DNA of 64,000 bases. Origin: Pseudomonas khorasanensis. GTDB taxonomy: Bacteria; Pseudomonadota; Gammaproteobacteria; Pseudomonadales; Pseudomonadaceae. The position numbers and the translations under genes were made by a program. The DNA lies in the NCBI RefSeq assembly GCF_014268505.2, contig NZ_JABWQP020000003.1, positions 62,001 to 126,000 on the forward strand, read 5' to 3'. This document shows positions 16,677 through 26,394 of this stretch, piece by piece (position 1 is the first letter of the stretch; every line of letters begins with the position of its first letter). The notes under the pieces are model-generated. The model searched no databases and was not told the origin of the DNA. It worked only from the letters and a program-made list of their open reading frames with translations.

Positions 16677-18638
16677 TCAATGGTGGCTTGCGCCCAACAA
16701 CATCGGCGCAAACAACGGGCTGAGCCTGGCGCTGCCGGCGTCGGAAAGATGGTCGGCATCCTTGTACTGCGAATGGCCGTCGACATCGATCATGCACAGG
16801 CCGTCCTTGCACATCAGCGGCGTCGGATCGATGACGTGCACGCCGGCATCCGCAGCATTCATCGAGCCGAACAGGCCGGTGAAAAACTGCTGCCGAGCCA
16901 GATGCTCGCCGAGCGGGCGACCCAGCCCCTCGGCGGAACGGCCGATGCGCGCCAGACTGGTCAGGCGACTGATGTAGCTTTTGTGCTGCAGCGGCACTTC
17001 CTTGAACAGCCAGACCCGCGCCCCGGCGTCGCGCAGTTCACTGACCTGAGCCTTGATCGCCGCAGCCATGCGCTGCTCGGATTGCGCGACATTTCGCGAG
17101 GGATCCAGCAGGAACTGCTTGTCACCATCGCCGTCTTCACGACCGTAGACGTACAGGCTCCAATTCGCCGCCAGCACCACGTCCCTGATGCCCAGTTCAC
17201 GGACAAGTTGCATATTGCGCTGATTGAATTCCTTGCACTGTGGGCGCAGGCCGCCATCGATGATCGGTGGGCACCCCGTGAGGCTGTAGAGCCACACCGG
17301 CTGGCCGTCACGCTGGCTATTGCCTTCGATGGCCGGCAGCAGCGCCGCGGCGTGACTGTCGCCCCAGAACATTTTCGTCGGGGCAATCCTCTGATCGCCT
17401 CCCACGCGACACGCCTTGTCCAGAGTCTTGTCCTTGCTCATGTGCATGCATTTCATTTGCCCGGCGTTCCATTCCTGGGACTGGGCATATTCCAGAGCTT
17501 TACCGCTCAGGCGCTGGGGCACACCGTCCGCCGAGCGAATGGCCGAGCCGACCACCGCCAGCGCGGCAATGGACACCAGGCCGCCCACCAGCACTGAGTT
17601 GCGGCTGGCGAACACCCGCTTCTCGCGAAACGGCAGCTCGACAAACCGCAGGCTCAGCCACGCCAGCGCTACCGCCAGTGCGATCCAGCCAAGCGCTTCA
17701 AGCGGCTGGATGCCGTCGATGGAGATCGCGTTGGCATATACGTAAATCGGCCAATGCCAAAGGTACAGCGAATACGACAGCAAACCGATCCACACCATCG
17801 CTGGCAAGCTCAGCAATCGGCCGGCCAGGGTTGGCCCCCGTGCGCCCGACCAGATCAGCGCCGTGGTGCCCAACACCGGCAACAACGCCGCCCAGCCCGG
17901 AAACACAGTGGATTTGTCGAAGGTGAACACTGCCAGCAGCACCGCCGCCAGGCCGGCGACGCCCACTGTCTGTCGAACCCACAACCGCGGGGCATGTTTC
18001 GCAGCAGGCAGCACCGCCAACATGGCGCCACAAAGCAGTTCCCAGGCGCGGGTCGGCAGAGAGAAAAAGGCAAATTCCGGCCGGCGCTCGATGTACACGA
18101 TGTTCAGCCCGAACGACACCAGCAACACCGCGAACAGCATCCAGCGCCAATGCCGGACATAACGCATCAACAGCACCATCATCAGCGGGAAGAAGATGTA
18201 GTACTGCTCTTCCACAGCCAGCGACCATGTATGCAACAGCGGTTTGAGATCCGACGCCGGCTCGAAATAGCCGTCTTCGCGCATGAACAGGATGTTGGAA
18301 ATGAACAACGACTGGTAACGAATCGTCCGCCCCAGATCCGACAGGTCTTTGGCCGTCAGCAACAACCAGCCCAACGCCAGTGTCACCACCACGACCAGCG
18401 TCAGCGCCGGCAAAATACGCCGGGCGCGGCGGCCCCAGAAATCGAGGAAACTGAAGCGCTGCGCGCTGATGTCGCGAAACAGGATCGAGGTGATCAAAAA
18501 TCCGGAGATGACGAAGAAAACATCCACGCCGACAAAGCCGCCGCTGAATGTATTGAATCCGAAATGAAACAGCACGACGGGAAGTACCGCGAGTGCGCGT
18601 AATCCGTCGATATCACGGCGATTGCCAAACGTGTGCAT
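16677..18638 (-). CDS. Membrane O-acyltransferase with C-terminal SGNH domain (OafA/YrhL type)
   Basis: A 653-residue envelope protein that would transfer acetyl groups to a surface polysaccharide or other glycan. Residues 1-365 are an acyltransferase-3 domain with about ten membrane spans, including the start RDIDGLRALAVLPVVLFHFG (candidate catalytic H25) and VDVFFVISGFLI. Residues about 390-653 form a periplasmic SGNH domain with GDSH (426-429) and, near the C-terminus, DADHLSD supplying the Asp-His pair. The TM-fused SGNH layout is that of OafA and related O-antigen acetylases. The gene stands alone between ubiD and rho; its glycan target is not deducible. AAGAAGGG lies upstream of the start. 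Confidence 0.9.
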   Translation of the reverse strand: MHTFGNRRDIDGLRALAVLPVVLFHFGFNTFSGGFVGVDVFFVISGFLITSILFRDISAQRFSFLDFWGRRARRILPALTLVVVVTLALGWLLLTAKDLSDLGRTIRYQSLFISNILFMREDGYFEPASDLKPLLHTWSLAVEEQYYIFFPLMMVLLMRYVRHWRWMLFAVLLVSFGLNIVYIERRPEFAFFSLPTRAWELLCGAMLAVLPAAKHAPRLWVRQTVGVAGLAAVLLAVFTFDKSTVFPGWAALLPVLGTTALIWSGARGPTLAGRLLSLPAMVWIGLLSYSLYLWHWPIYVYANAISIDGIQPLEALGWIALAVALAWLSLRFVELPFREKRVFASRNSVLVGGLVSIAALAVVGSAIRSADGVPQRLSGKALEYAQSQEWNAGQMKCMHMSKDKTLDKACRVGGDQRIAPTKMFWGDSHAAALLPAIEGNSQRDGQPVWLYSLTGCPPIIDGGLRPQCKEFNQRNMQLVRELGIRDVVLAANWSLYVYGREDGDGDKQFLLDPSRNVAQSEQRMAAAIKAQVSELRDAGARVWLFKEVPLQHKSYISRLTSLARIGRSAEGLGRPLGEHLARQQFFTGLFGSMNAADAGVHVIDPTPLMCKDGLCMIDVDGHSQYKDADHLSDAGSARLSPLFAPMLLGASHH

Positions 18639-18718
18639 AGCCCTTCTTATCCTTGTAGGTACAAATCCGATCCAAACAAGGACAGTTGCGCTTCAAGAAA
18701 GTTATGCACGACAAAGGC

Positions 18719-18752
18719 AAAAAAAAACGCCCCCTCGCGGGAGCGTTTTTTT
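18719..18752. terminator. Terminator of rho (minus strand), A/T runs on both sides
   Basis: An imperfect GC-rich hairpin (18727-18746, CGCCCCCTCGCGGGAGCG) is flanked by nine A residues and eight T residues. It lies 16 bases after the rho stop. The flanking runs would allow termination in either direction. Confidence 0.8.
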
Positions 18753-18767
18753 TCAACGGCTTACGTA

Positions 18768-20027
<1,260 letters not shown>

Positions 20028-20224
20028 ATAGGAATGACGTAATCATTTATGGAGGGGGGAAATTAAGCTTTTGGCTTAATGAGGCCGCGCCGCGGAGAAG
20101 GCGACAGGATCGCGAACTAATTCGAAAAGGAGTGCGTCGGCGACGGCTAGCAGGGGGCAATGGAGAAACCAGTGCGGGGCCGAATGTACCACCTGAGTTT
20201 CGGAGCGTCTAGCCCTGAATACGC

Positions 20225-20254
20225 AAAAAGCCCCGCCAATTGCGGGGCTTTTTT
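20225..20254 (-). terminator. Terminator of trxA
   Basis: AAAAAGCCCCGC-caat-tGCGGGGCTTTTTT gives a strong GC stem between A and T runs, about 20 bases after the trxA stop. It separates trxA from rho, which lies next on the same strand. Confidence 0.85.
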
Positions 20255-20274
20255 CAAGCGTTTTACTGCGACGC

Positions 20275-20604
20275 TTAGATGTTGGCGTCGAGGAACGCCG
20301 CCAGTTGCGACTTCGACAGCGCGCCGACCTTGGTCGCTTCAACGTTGCCGTTCTTGAACAGCATCAGCGTCGGGATACCACGCACGCCATGCTTGGCCGG
20401 GGTTTCCTGGTTTTCGTCGATGTTCAGTTTGGCAACGGTCAGCTTGCCCTTGTAGGTCTCGGCAATCTCGTCCAGAACCGGTGCGATCATTTTGCAAGGG
20501 CCGCACCATTCAGCCCAGTAGTCGACCAGGACAGCGCCTTCGGCCTTGAGTACGTCGGCTTCGAAGCTAGCGTCGCTAACGTGTTTGATCAGATCGCTGC
20601 TCAT
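20275..20604 (-). CDS. trxA: Thioredoxin 1
   Basis: Cytosolic dithiol-disulfide reductant for ribonucleotide reductase, PAPS reductase and many other proteins. The 109-residue product has the active site WCGPC (C34, C37) in [16 protein letters not shown] and the cis-proline segment [17 protein letters not shown] sits upstream of the ATG. The trxA-rho gene order is shared with E. coli. A rho-independent terminator at 20225-20254 means rho expression needs readthrough or its own promoter. Confidence 0.97.
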   Translation of the reverse strand: MSSDLIKHVSDASFEADVLKAEGAVLVDYWAEWCGPCKMIAPVLDEIAETYKGKLTVAKLNIDENQETPAKHGVRGIPTLMLFKNGNVEATKVGALSKSQLAAFLDANI

Positions 20605-20724
20605 GGAATTCTCCAGGTTGTAAGCAAAAAAACGTGGCCCATCATAGCCGCCCTTCCCGTGTTCAGGAAGCCGCAGATGATTGAGTGTTGCTATGGCCCT
20701 TGATGAGTTTGGGTATAGCTCAAG

Positions 20725-21429
20725 TCACGCCGTGGCGGGAGCGATGAAGGTGATTCCGGTACGCAGGGCCGCGTTGCGTACGTGTTCCTGCATGGCTTTC
20801 TGTGCCGCGCCCGAGGCGCGACGGGCGAGCGCACGGAGGATCTTGCGGTGTTCCTGCCAGGTTTCCATGGCGCGTTCGGCGCGGATGAACGGTAGTTTCT
20901 GGCTCTCCAGAAACAGCTCGGCGCTGGCGGTGAGGATGCTCAGCATCGCTTGATTGCCGCTGGAGAGCAGGATGCGCCGATGAAATTCGAAGTCGAGTTT
21001 CGCCGCCGCATCAAAGTCGCCCACGCGCAATTGCTCGCGCATCGCCGCGACATTGTCTTCCAGCGCGTCCAGATCAACTGTACTCAACGTTGTCGCGGCC
21101 AATCCGGCGGCGAAGCCTTCCAGGGCATAGCGCAGCTGGAAGATGTCCAGCGGCGACGCCTGCGCCGCGAACGGCCAGCCCGGCGCTTCGCCGCGCGGCA
21201 GCTCAACCGGCGGTTGCACGAATACGCCCTTGCCCGGCTGAATGCTGACCACGCCCAACGCGCTCAGCGACGACAGCGCTTCACGCAAGGAGGCCCGGCT
21301 GACGCCCAGTTGCAGCGCCAGATCCCGTTGCGAAGGCAAGGCCTCGCCGGGGCCGAAGCCCTGTTCGGTGATCAGTTTGCGGATCGCTTGCAGCGCCACT
21401 TCGGGTACGGCGCGGGAAATCGAATTCAT
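20725..21429 (-). CDS. GntR/FadR-family transcriptional regulator (FCD domain)
   Basis: A 234-residue regulator with an N-terminal winged helix (LPSQRDLALQLGVSRASLRE, then the GVVSIQPGKGVFVQPP wing) and a C-terminal all-helical FCD ligand domain. The FCD signature DFEFHRRILLSSGN provides a likely metal- or acid-binding histidine. The ATG at 21429 (MNSISRAVPEVALQ) was chosen because it fits the family start; an upstream in-frame start has no ribosome site. It is divergent from the amino-acid-type ABC operon at 21686, with a 256-base gap that should contain the shared control region. Repression of that operon in response to its substrate or a breakdown product is inference. Confidence 0.88.
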   Translation of the reverse strand: MNSISRAVPEVALQAIRKLITEQGFGPGEALPSQRDLALQLGVSRASLREALSSLSALGVVSIQPGKGVFVQPPVELPRGEAPGWPFAAQASPLDIFQLRYALEGFAAGLAATTLSTVDLDALEDNVAAMREQLRVGDFDAAAKLDFEFHRRILLSSGNQAMLSILTASAELFLESQKLPFIRAERAMETWQEHRKILRALARRASGAAQKAMQEHVRNAALRTGITFIAPATA

Positions 21430-21685
21430 GGTTTTCGAACGCGTCAGGGCCAAGGTGCGGCTAGTTGTAAAGCTATTCGCCGAGTCCGGCAAGTCGTGCC
21501 CCAGCGGGGTTCGGCGCGCGCGACCGATGCGCCATCGCAGTGCGTAAACGGAGCTGACTGTTCAGACCAGTAAGACCGAAAGAACCCGCTGATACCGCGG
21601 CCTGCCGAGGCGAACGCCGGCTCTTGGCACGGCCCATGCTCTGTCCGATCACAGAAATCACTTCCCGCCGATCCGGAGATAGTCC

Positions 21686-22471
21686 ATGACCCAGCGTTAC
21701 AGTGCCCTCCTCGCTTCTTTGTTTGCCGGCCTGCTGCTGTGCCAGGCCCCCGCTCACGCCGACGGTCTGGACGACGTGGTCAAGCGCGGCACATTGAAAG
21801 TCGCCGTGCCTCAGGACTTTCCACCGTTCGGCTCGGTCGGCCCGGACATGAAGCCGCGCGGCCTGGATATCGATACGGCGAAACTGCTGGCCGACCAGCT
21901 AAAGGTCAAACTTGAATTGACTCCGGTCAACAGCACCAACCGCATTCCGTTCCTGACCACCGGCAAGGTCGACCTGGTGATTTCCAGCCTCGGTAAAAAC
22001 GCCGAGCGCGAGAAAGTCATCGATTTCTCCCGCGCCTACGCACCGTTCTACCTCGCTGTGTTTGGCCCGCCAGACGCCACCATCACCACCCTCGACGACC
22101 TGAAAGGCAAAACCGTCAGCGTCACTCGTGGCGCCATCGAAGACATCGAACTGAGCAAGGTCGCCCCCGAAGGCGTGACCATCAAGCGCTTCGAGGACAA
22201 CAACTCAACCATTGCCGCCTACCTCGCCGGCCAGGTCGATCTGATCGCCAGCGGCAACGTGGTGATGGTCGCGATCAGCGAAAAGAACCCGAAACGCGTG
22301 CCAGCGCTGAAAGTGAAGCTCAAGGATTCGCCGGTCTACGTCGGCGTGAACAAGAACGAAGCGGCGTTGCTGGCCAAGGTCAACGACATCCTGAGCACGG
22401 CGAAGGCTGACGGCGCGCTGGAAAAAAATTCGCAGACCTGGCTGAAAGAGCCGCTGCCGGCCGATCTCTGA
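21686..22471 (+). CDS. Periplasmic polar amino acid-binding protein (ABC importer)
   Basis: Family 3 extracellular solute-binding protein, 261 residues. A signal peptide (cleavage after AHA, about residue 25) precedes GTLKVAVPQDFPPFGSV, GLDIDTAKLLADQL, VDLVISSLGKNAEREKVIDF and FYLAVFGPPDATITTLDDLKG-type motifs. The arginine/aspartate pair that normally grips an alpha-amino-acid is suggested by the NAEREKVIDFS segment, but the exact ligand is not identifiable. It is the first of four same-strand genes: binding protein, two permeases and ATPase. A GntR-type regulator is divergent upstream. Confidence 0.92.
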   Translation: MTQRYSALLASLFAGLLLCQAPAHADGLDDVVKRGTLKVAVPQDFPPFGSVGPDMKPRGLDIDTAKLLADQLKVKLELTPVNSTNRIPFLTTGKVDLVISSLGKNAEREKVIDFSRAYAPFYLAVFGPPDATITTLDDLKGKTVSVTRGAIEDIELSKVAPEGVTIKRFEDNNSTIAAYLAGQVDLIASGNVVMVAISEKNPKRVPALKVKLKDSPVYVGVNKNEAALLAKVNDILSTAKADGALEKNSQTWLKEPLPADL

Positions 22472-22492
22472 TCGACTGCGCGGGAGACCTTC

Positions 22493-23161
22493 ATGGCTTA
22501 TCAGTTCGATTTCCTGCCGGTGGTGGAAAACACTGACCTGCTGCTGCGTGGCGCGTTGTTCACTCTTGAGCTGACCGCCATCGGCGCGTTGCTCGGCGTG
22601 GGCGTGGGCATTGTCGGGGCGTTGGTGCGAGCGTGGAATATCCGCCCTTTTTCGGCAATATTCGGCGTTTACGTCGAATTGATCCGCAACACGCCGTTTC
22701 TGGTGCAGTTGTTCTTCATCTTCTTCGGCCTGCCGTCGCTCGGCGTGCAGATTTCCGAGTGGCAGGCGGCGGTGCTGGCGATGGTGATCAACCTTGGCGC
22801 CTATTCGACCGAAATCATCCGCGCCGGCATCCAGGCGATCCCGCGTGGGCAGTTGGAAGCCGCTGCGGCGTTGGCAATGACGCGCTTTGAAGCGTTCCGC
22901 CACGTAGTGTTGCTGCCGGCGCTGGGCAAGGTCTGGCCGGCCCTGAGCAGCCAGATCATCATCGTCATGCTCGGGTCGGCAGTGTGCTCGCAAATCGCCA
23001 CCGAAGAGTTGAGCTTCGCCGCCAACTTCATTCAGTCGCGCAACTTTCGCGCGTTTGAAACCTATGCGCTGACCACCCTTATTTATCTGTGCATGGCGCT
23101 GCTGATTCGCCAGTTGCTCAACTGGTTCGGACGTCGATTCATCGCAAGGAGCAGCCTGTGA
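22493..23161 (+). CDS. Amino acid ABC transporter permease 1 (HisM/GlnP type)
   Basis: A 222-residue inner-membrane permease. The N-terminal part has LLLRGALFTLELTAIGALLG, the hallmark of the polar amino acid permease family. Then come VYVELIRNTPFLVQLFFIFF and the EAA loop GIQAIPRGQLEAAAALAM, which contacts the ATPase. Five or so hydrophobic segments are visible. It follows the binding-protein gene by 21 bases and overlaps the next permease start by four bases (GTGA). Confidence 0.93.
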   Translation: MAYQFDFLPVVENTDLLLRGALFTLELTAIGALLGVGVGIVGALVRAWNIRPFSAIFGVYVELIRNTPFLVQLFFIFFGLPSLGVQISEWQAAVLAMVINLGAYSTEIIRAGIQAIPRGQLEAAAALAMTRFEAFRHVVLLPALGKVWPALSSQIIIVMLGSAVCSQIATEELSFAANFIQSRNFRAFETYALTTLIYLCMALLIRQLLNWFGRRFIARSSL

Positions 23162-23808
23162 GCGATTTCACTTTCTGGGACATTCTGCGCAACCTGCTCA
23201 CCGGCCTGCAATGGACGCTGGCGCTGTCTCTGGTGGCGTTCATTGGCGGCGGCCTCGTCGGGCTGCTGATTCTGGTGATGCGCATCTCGAAAAACGCCTT
23301 GTCGAGCAACATCGCCCGCACCTGGATCGAGTTGTTTCAGGGCACGCCGCTGTTGATGCAGCTGTTTTTGGTGTTCTTCGGTGTGGCCCTGGCCGGGATA
23401 GAGATTTCACCGTGGATGGCAGCTGCAATAGCGCTGACGTTATTCACCAGCGCCTATCTGGCGGAGATCTGGCGCGGTTGCGTCGAATCAATTCCCCACG
23501 GGCAGTGGGAAGCCTCGTCGAGCCTGGCGCTCAACCCGCTGGAGCAACTGCGCTACGTGATCCTGCCGCAGGCGCTGCGCATCGCCGTGGCGCCGACCGT
23601 GGGTTTTTCGGTGCAAGTGGTCAAAGGCACGGCGGTGACCTCGATCATCGGTTTCACCGAACTGACCAAGACCGGCGGCATGCTCGCCAACGCCACGTTC
23701 GAACCGTTCATGGTCTATGGCCTCGTCGCCCTCGGCTACTTCTTGCTCTGCTACCCCTTGTCCCTCAGTGCGCGCTACCTGGAAAGGAGACTGCATGCCT
23801 CTGCTTAG
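23158..23808 (+). CDS. Amino acid ABC transporter permease 2 (HisQ/GlnP type)
   Basis: A 216-residue inner-membrane permease and probable heterodimer partner of the preceding gene. Visible features are the NLLTGLQWTLALSLVAFIGG start region, TWIELFQGTPLLMQLFLVFF and the EAA loop GCVESIPHGQWEASSSLAL. The GTG at 23158 has AAGGAG about eight bases upstream and overlaps the previous stop as GTGA, which decides it against the longer frame beginning at 23089. Its last 14 bases overlap the ATPase gene, so all three downstream components are coupled. Confidence 0.92.
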   Translation: MSDFTFWDILRNLLTGLQWTLALSLVAFIGGGLVGLLILVMRISKNALSSNIARTWIELFQGTPLLMQLFLVFFGVALAGIEISPWMAAAIALTLFTSAYLAEIWRGCVESIPHGQWEASSSLALNPLEQLRYVILPQALRIAVAPTVGFSVQVVKGTAVTSIIGFTELTKTGGMLANATFEPFMVYGLVALGYFLLCYPLSLSARYLERRLHASA

Positions 23809-24532
23809 AATTTCCGCCCTGCATAAATACTACGGCGATCACCACGTACTCAAAGGCATCGACCTGAGCGTCGAGGAAGGCCAGGTCGTGGCAATCATCG
23901 GCCGCAGCGGCTCGGGCAAATCGACCCTGTTGCGCACACTCAATGGCCTGGAGTCGATCAACGACGGCGTGATCGAAGTCGACGGCGAATACCTCGACGC
24001 CGCCCGAGCCGACCTGCGCAGCCTGCGGCAGAAAGTCGGCATGGTGTTCCAGCAGTTCAACCTGTTCCCACACCTCACGGTGGGTGAAAACGTCATGCTC
24101 GCGCCGCAGGTGGTCCAGAAAGTGCCGAAAGCCAAGGCTGCGCAGCTGGCGCGCGAGATGCTGGAGCGGGTCGGGCTTGGGGAAAAATTCGATGCCTTTC
24201 CGGATCGGTTATCCGGAGGGCAGCAACAGCGCGTAGCGATTGCCCGGGCGTTGGCGATGTCGCCGAAAGTGCTGCTGTGCGATGAGATCACCTCGGCCCT
24301 GGATCCGGAGCTGGTCAATGAAGTGCTCAGCGTGGTGCGGCAACTGGCGAAGGAAGGCATGACGCTGATCATGGTCACCCATGAGATGCGTTTTGCCCGC
24401 GAAGTCGGGGATAAACTGGTGTTCATGCACCACGGCAAGGTACACGAGGTGGGGGATCCGAAGGTGTTGTTCGCCAATCCGCAGACGGCAGAGCTGGCGA
24501 ATTTTATTGGCACCGTGGAAGCGACAGCCTGA
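23795..24532 (+). CDS. Amino acid ABC transporter ATP-binding protein
   Basis: A 245-residue ATPase of the polar amino acid importer class. Walker A is IIGRSGSGKSTLLRTLNGLE, the Q-loop is in GMVFQQFNLFPHLTVGENVM, the signature is LSGGQQQRVAIARALA, Walker B is VLLCDEITSALDPE and the H-loop is MVTHEMRFA. The ATG at 23795 follows AAAGGAG and overlaps the end of permease 2 by 14 bases. The operon ends at a REP pair. It completes a self-contained four-gene importer of unknown substrate. Confidence 0.94.
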   Translation: MPLLRISALHKYYGDHHVLKGIDLSVEEGQVVAIIGRSGSGKSTLLRTLNGLESINDGVIEVDGEYLDAARADLRSLRQKVGMVFQQFNLFPHLTVGENVMLAPQVVQKVPKAKAAQLAREMLERVGLGEKFDAFPDRLSGGQQQRVAIARALAMSPKVLLCDEITSALDPELVNEVLSVVRQLAKEGMTLIMVTHEMRFAREVGDKLVFMHHGKVHEVGDPKVLFANPQTAELANFIGTVEATA

Positions 24533-24558
24533 AGATTTTCTGAGGCAGTGATGCCCTC

Positions 24559-24622
24559 TTCGCGAGCAGGCTCGCTCCCACATGGGAATGCGGTCACCTG
24601 TGGGAGCGAGCCTGCTCGCGAA
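24559..24622. repeat. REP pair (CGCGAGCAGGCTCGCTCCCACA family)
   Basis: TTCGCGAGCAGGCTCGCTCCCACA at 24559-24582 is followed by its exact reverse complement at 24599-24622. This is the usual paired arrangement of Pseudomonas REP sequences. It follows the ABC operon and may stabilise or end its mRNA. Confidence 0.9.
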
Positions 24623-24739
24623 TGGCCGCGCCGCGATCTCCAGACTTTCTGCACTGAATCAACGGTTTGAGCCGCGCGCGTTGGCGTCAGCGTTTGATCG
24701 TGGCACGATGTCGGGGTTATCGACCGAGACCCCCTCACC

Positions 24740-26242
24740 ATGCCGCAATCCCAAGCCAAGAATCTGTCCCTGATCGCCGCGATCGACCTGGGCTCCAACA
24801 GCTTCCACATGGTCGTGGCCAAGGCCCGGAACGGTGAAATCCGCATTCTCGAGCGCCTCGGCGAGAAGGTTCAACTGGCGGCCGGCATCGACGATGCACG
24901 CCAGCTCAACGAAGAATCAATGCAACGCGGCCTCGATTGCCTCAAGCGTTTTGCCCAGCTGATCAACGGCATGCCTCTGGGCGCCGTGCGCATCGTTGGC
25001 ACCAACGCCTTGCGTGAAGCGCGCAACCGTGTCGAGTTCATCCATCGCGCCGAAGAAATCCTTGGCCATCCGGTGGAAGTCATTTCCGGCCGTGAAGAGG
25101 CGCGCCTGATCTATCTCGGCGTGTCGCACACCCTCGCCGACACCCCGGGCAAACGTCTGGTCGCCGACATTGGCGGCGGCAGCACCGAATTCATCATCGG
25201 CCAGCGTTTCGAACCGCTGCTGCGCGAAAGCCTGCAAATGGGCTGCGTCAGCTTCACTCAGCGCTACTTCAAGGACGGCAAGATCACCCCGGCCCGCTAC
25301 GCCCAGGCGTATACCGCAGCGCGGCTGGAGATCATGAGCATCGAGCACGCCCTGCATCGCCTGACCTGGGATGAAGCCATCGGCTCATCGGGCACGATCC
25401 GCGCGATCGGTCTGGCACTGAAGGCCGGCGGCCACGGCACTGGCGAAGTTAACGCCGAAGGTCTGGCATGGCTCAAGCGCAAGCTGTTCAAGCTGGGGGA
25501 TACCGACAAGATTGATTTCGAAGGCATCAAGCCTGATCGCCGGGCGATTTTTCCCGCAGGCCTGGCCATTCTCGAAGCCATTTTCGACGCCCTCGAACTG
25601 CAACGCATGGATCATTGCGAAGGCGCGCTACGCGAAGGCGTGCTGTATGACCTGCTGGGTCGCCACCATCACGAAGACGTGCGCGAGCGCACCCTGACCT
25701 CGCTGATGGAGCGCTATCACGTCGATCTGGAACAGGCCGCGCGGGTCGAGCGCAAAGCCCTGCACGCCTTCGATCAGGTGGCCTCGGACTGGGAGCTGGA
25801 CGACGGCATCTGGCGTGAACTGCTTGGCTGGGCGGCAAAAGTGCACGAAGTCGGTCTCGACATCGCTCATTACCATTATCACAAGCACGGCGCTTATCTG
25901 ATCGAGCACTCCGACCTGGCCGGGTTCTCCCGTGTAGACCAGCAAATGCTCGCCCTGCTGGTGCGCGGTCATCGCCGCAACATTCCCAAGGACAAATTTG
26001 CCGAGTTCGGCGACGACGGGATCAAACTGATCCGCCTGTGCGTGCTGCTGCGCTTCGCGATCCTGTTCCATCACATTCGCGGGACCCAGACGATGCCAGA
26101 GGTGACGCTGTATGCCCGTGGCGAAAACCTGGATGTGCAGTTCCCCGAGCACTGGCTGGAAGAGAATCAACTGACCCAGGCGGACTTCGGCCTTGAAGCG
26201 GATTGGCTGACGCGGGTGGGCATCGTCCTCACCGTTCGCTGA
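24740..26242 (+). CDS. ppx: Exopolyphosphatase
   Basis: Ppx/GppA-family phosphatase that releases orthophosphate from the ends of polyphosphate. The 500-residue protein has both ATPase-superfamily phosphate loops, [17 protein letters not shown] near the start and [17 protein letters not shown] (about 141-157). A C-terminal HD-like helical region ([36 protein letters not shown]) follows. Length matches E. coli Ppx (513). It converges on ppk across a shared terminator, so the enzymes making and destroying polyphosphate are neighbours on opposite strands and not one operon as in E. coli. Confidence 0.95.
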   Translation: MPQSQAKNLSLIAAIDLGSNSFHMVVAKARNGEIRILERLGEKVQLAAGIDDARQLNEESMQRGLDCLKRFAQLINGMPLGAVRIVGTNALREARNRVEFIHRAEEILGHPVEVISGREEARLIYLGVSHTLADTPGKRLVADIGGGSTEFIIGQRFEPLLRESLQMGCVSFTQRYFKDGKITPARYAQAYTAARLEIMSIEHALHRLTWDEAIGSSGTIRAIGLALKAGGHGTGEVNAEGLAWLKRKLFKLGDTDKIDFEGIKPDRRAIFPAGLAILEAIFDALELQRMDHCEGALREGVLYDLLGRHHHEDVRERTLTSLMERYHVDLEQAARVERKALHAFDQVASDWELDDGIWRELLGWAAKVHEVGLDIAHYHYHKHGAYLIEHSDLAGFSRVDQQMLALLVRGHRRNIPKDKFAEFGDDGIKLIRLCVLLRFAILFHHIRGTQTMPEVTLYARGENLDVQFPEHWLEENQLTQADFGLEADWLTRVGIVLTVR

Positions 26243-26351
26243 CATCTGTCGAGAAACGCCATGCGATTTCGATCTTGTTTATGAAAAGCAAGATCAAAAG
26301 ATCGCAGCCTCGTTTTACTCGACAGCTCCTACAGGTGGGGAAATCAGGCAC

Positions 26352-26382
26352 AAAAAAGGCGATCCGTGGGATCGCCTTTTTT
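26352..26382. terminator. Bidirectional terminator between ppx and ppk
   Basis: AAAAAAGGCGATCC-gtg-GGATCGCCTTTTTT is a perfect stem with A and T runs on its two sides, placed between convergent genes. A degenerate palindromic-repeat relic (GATCGCAGCCTCG...GACAGCTCCTACA) lies just before it. Confidence 0.88.
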
Positions 26383-26394
26383 ATTGCCCTGAAG

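Noticed and set aside
22205..22993. 262-residue minus-strand frame across the ABC binding protein and permease genes
   Set aside because: It spans two real genes antisense and has no recognisable motif.
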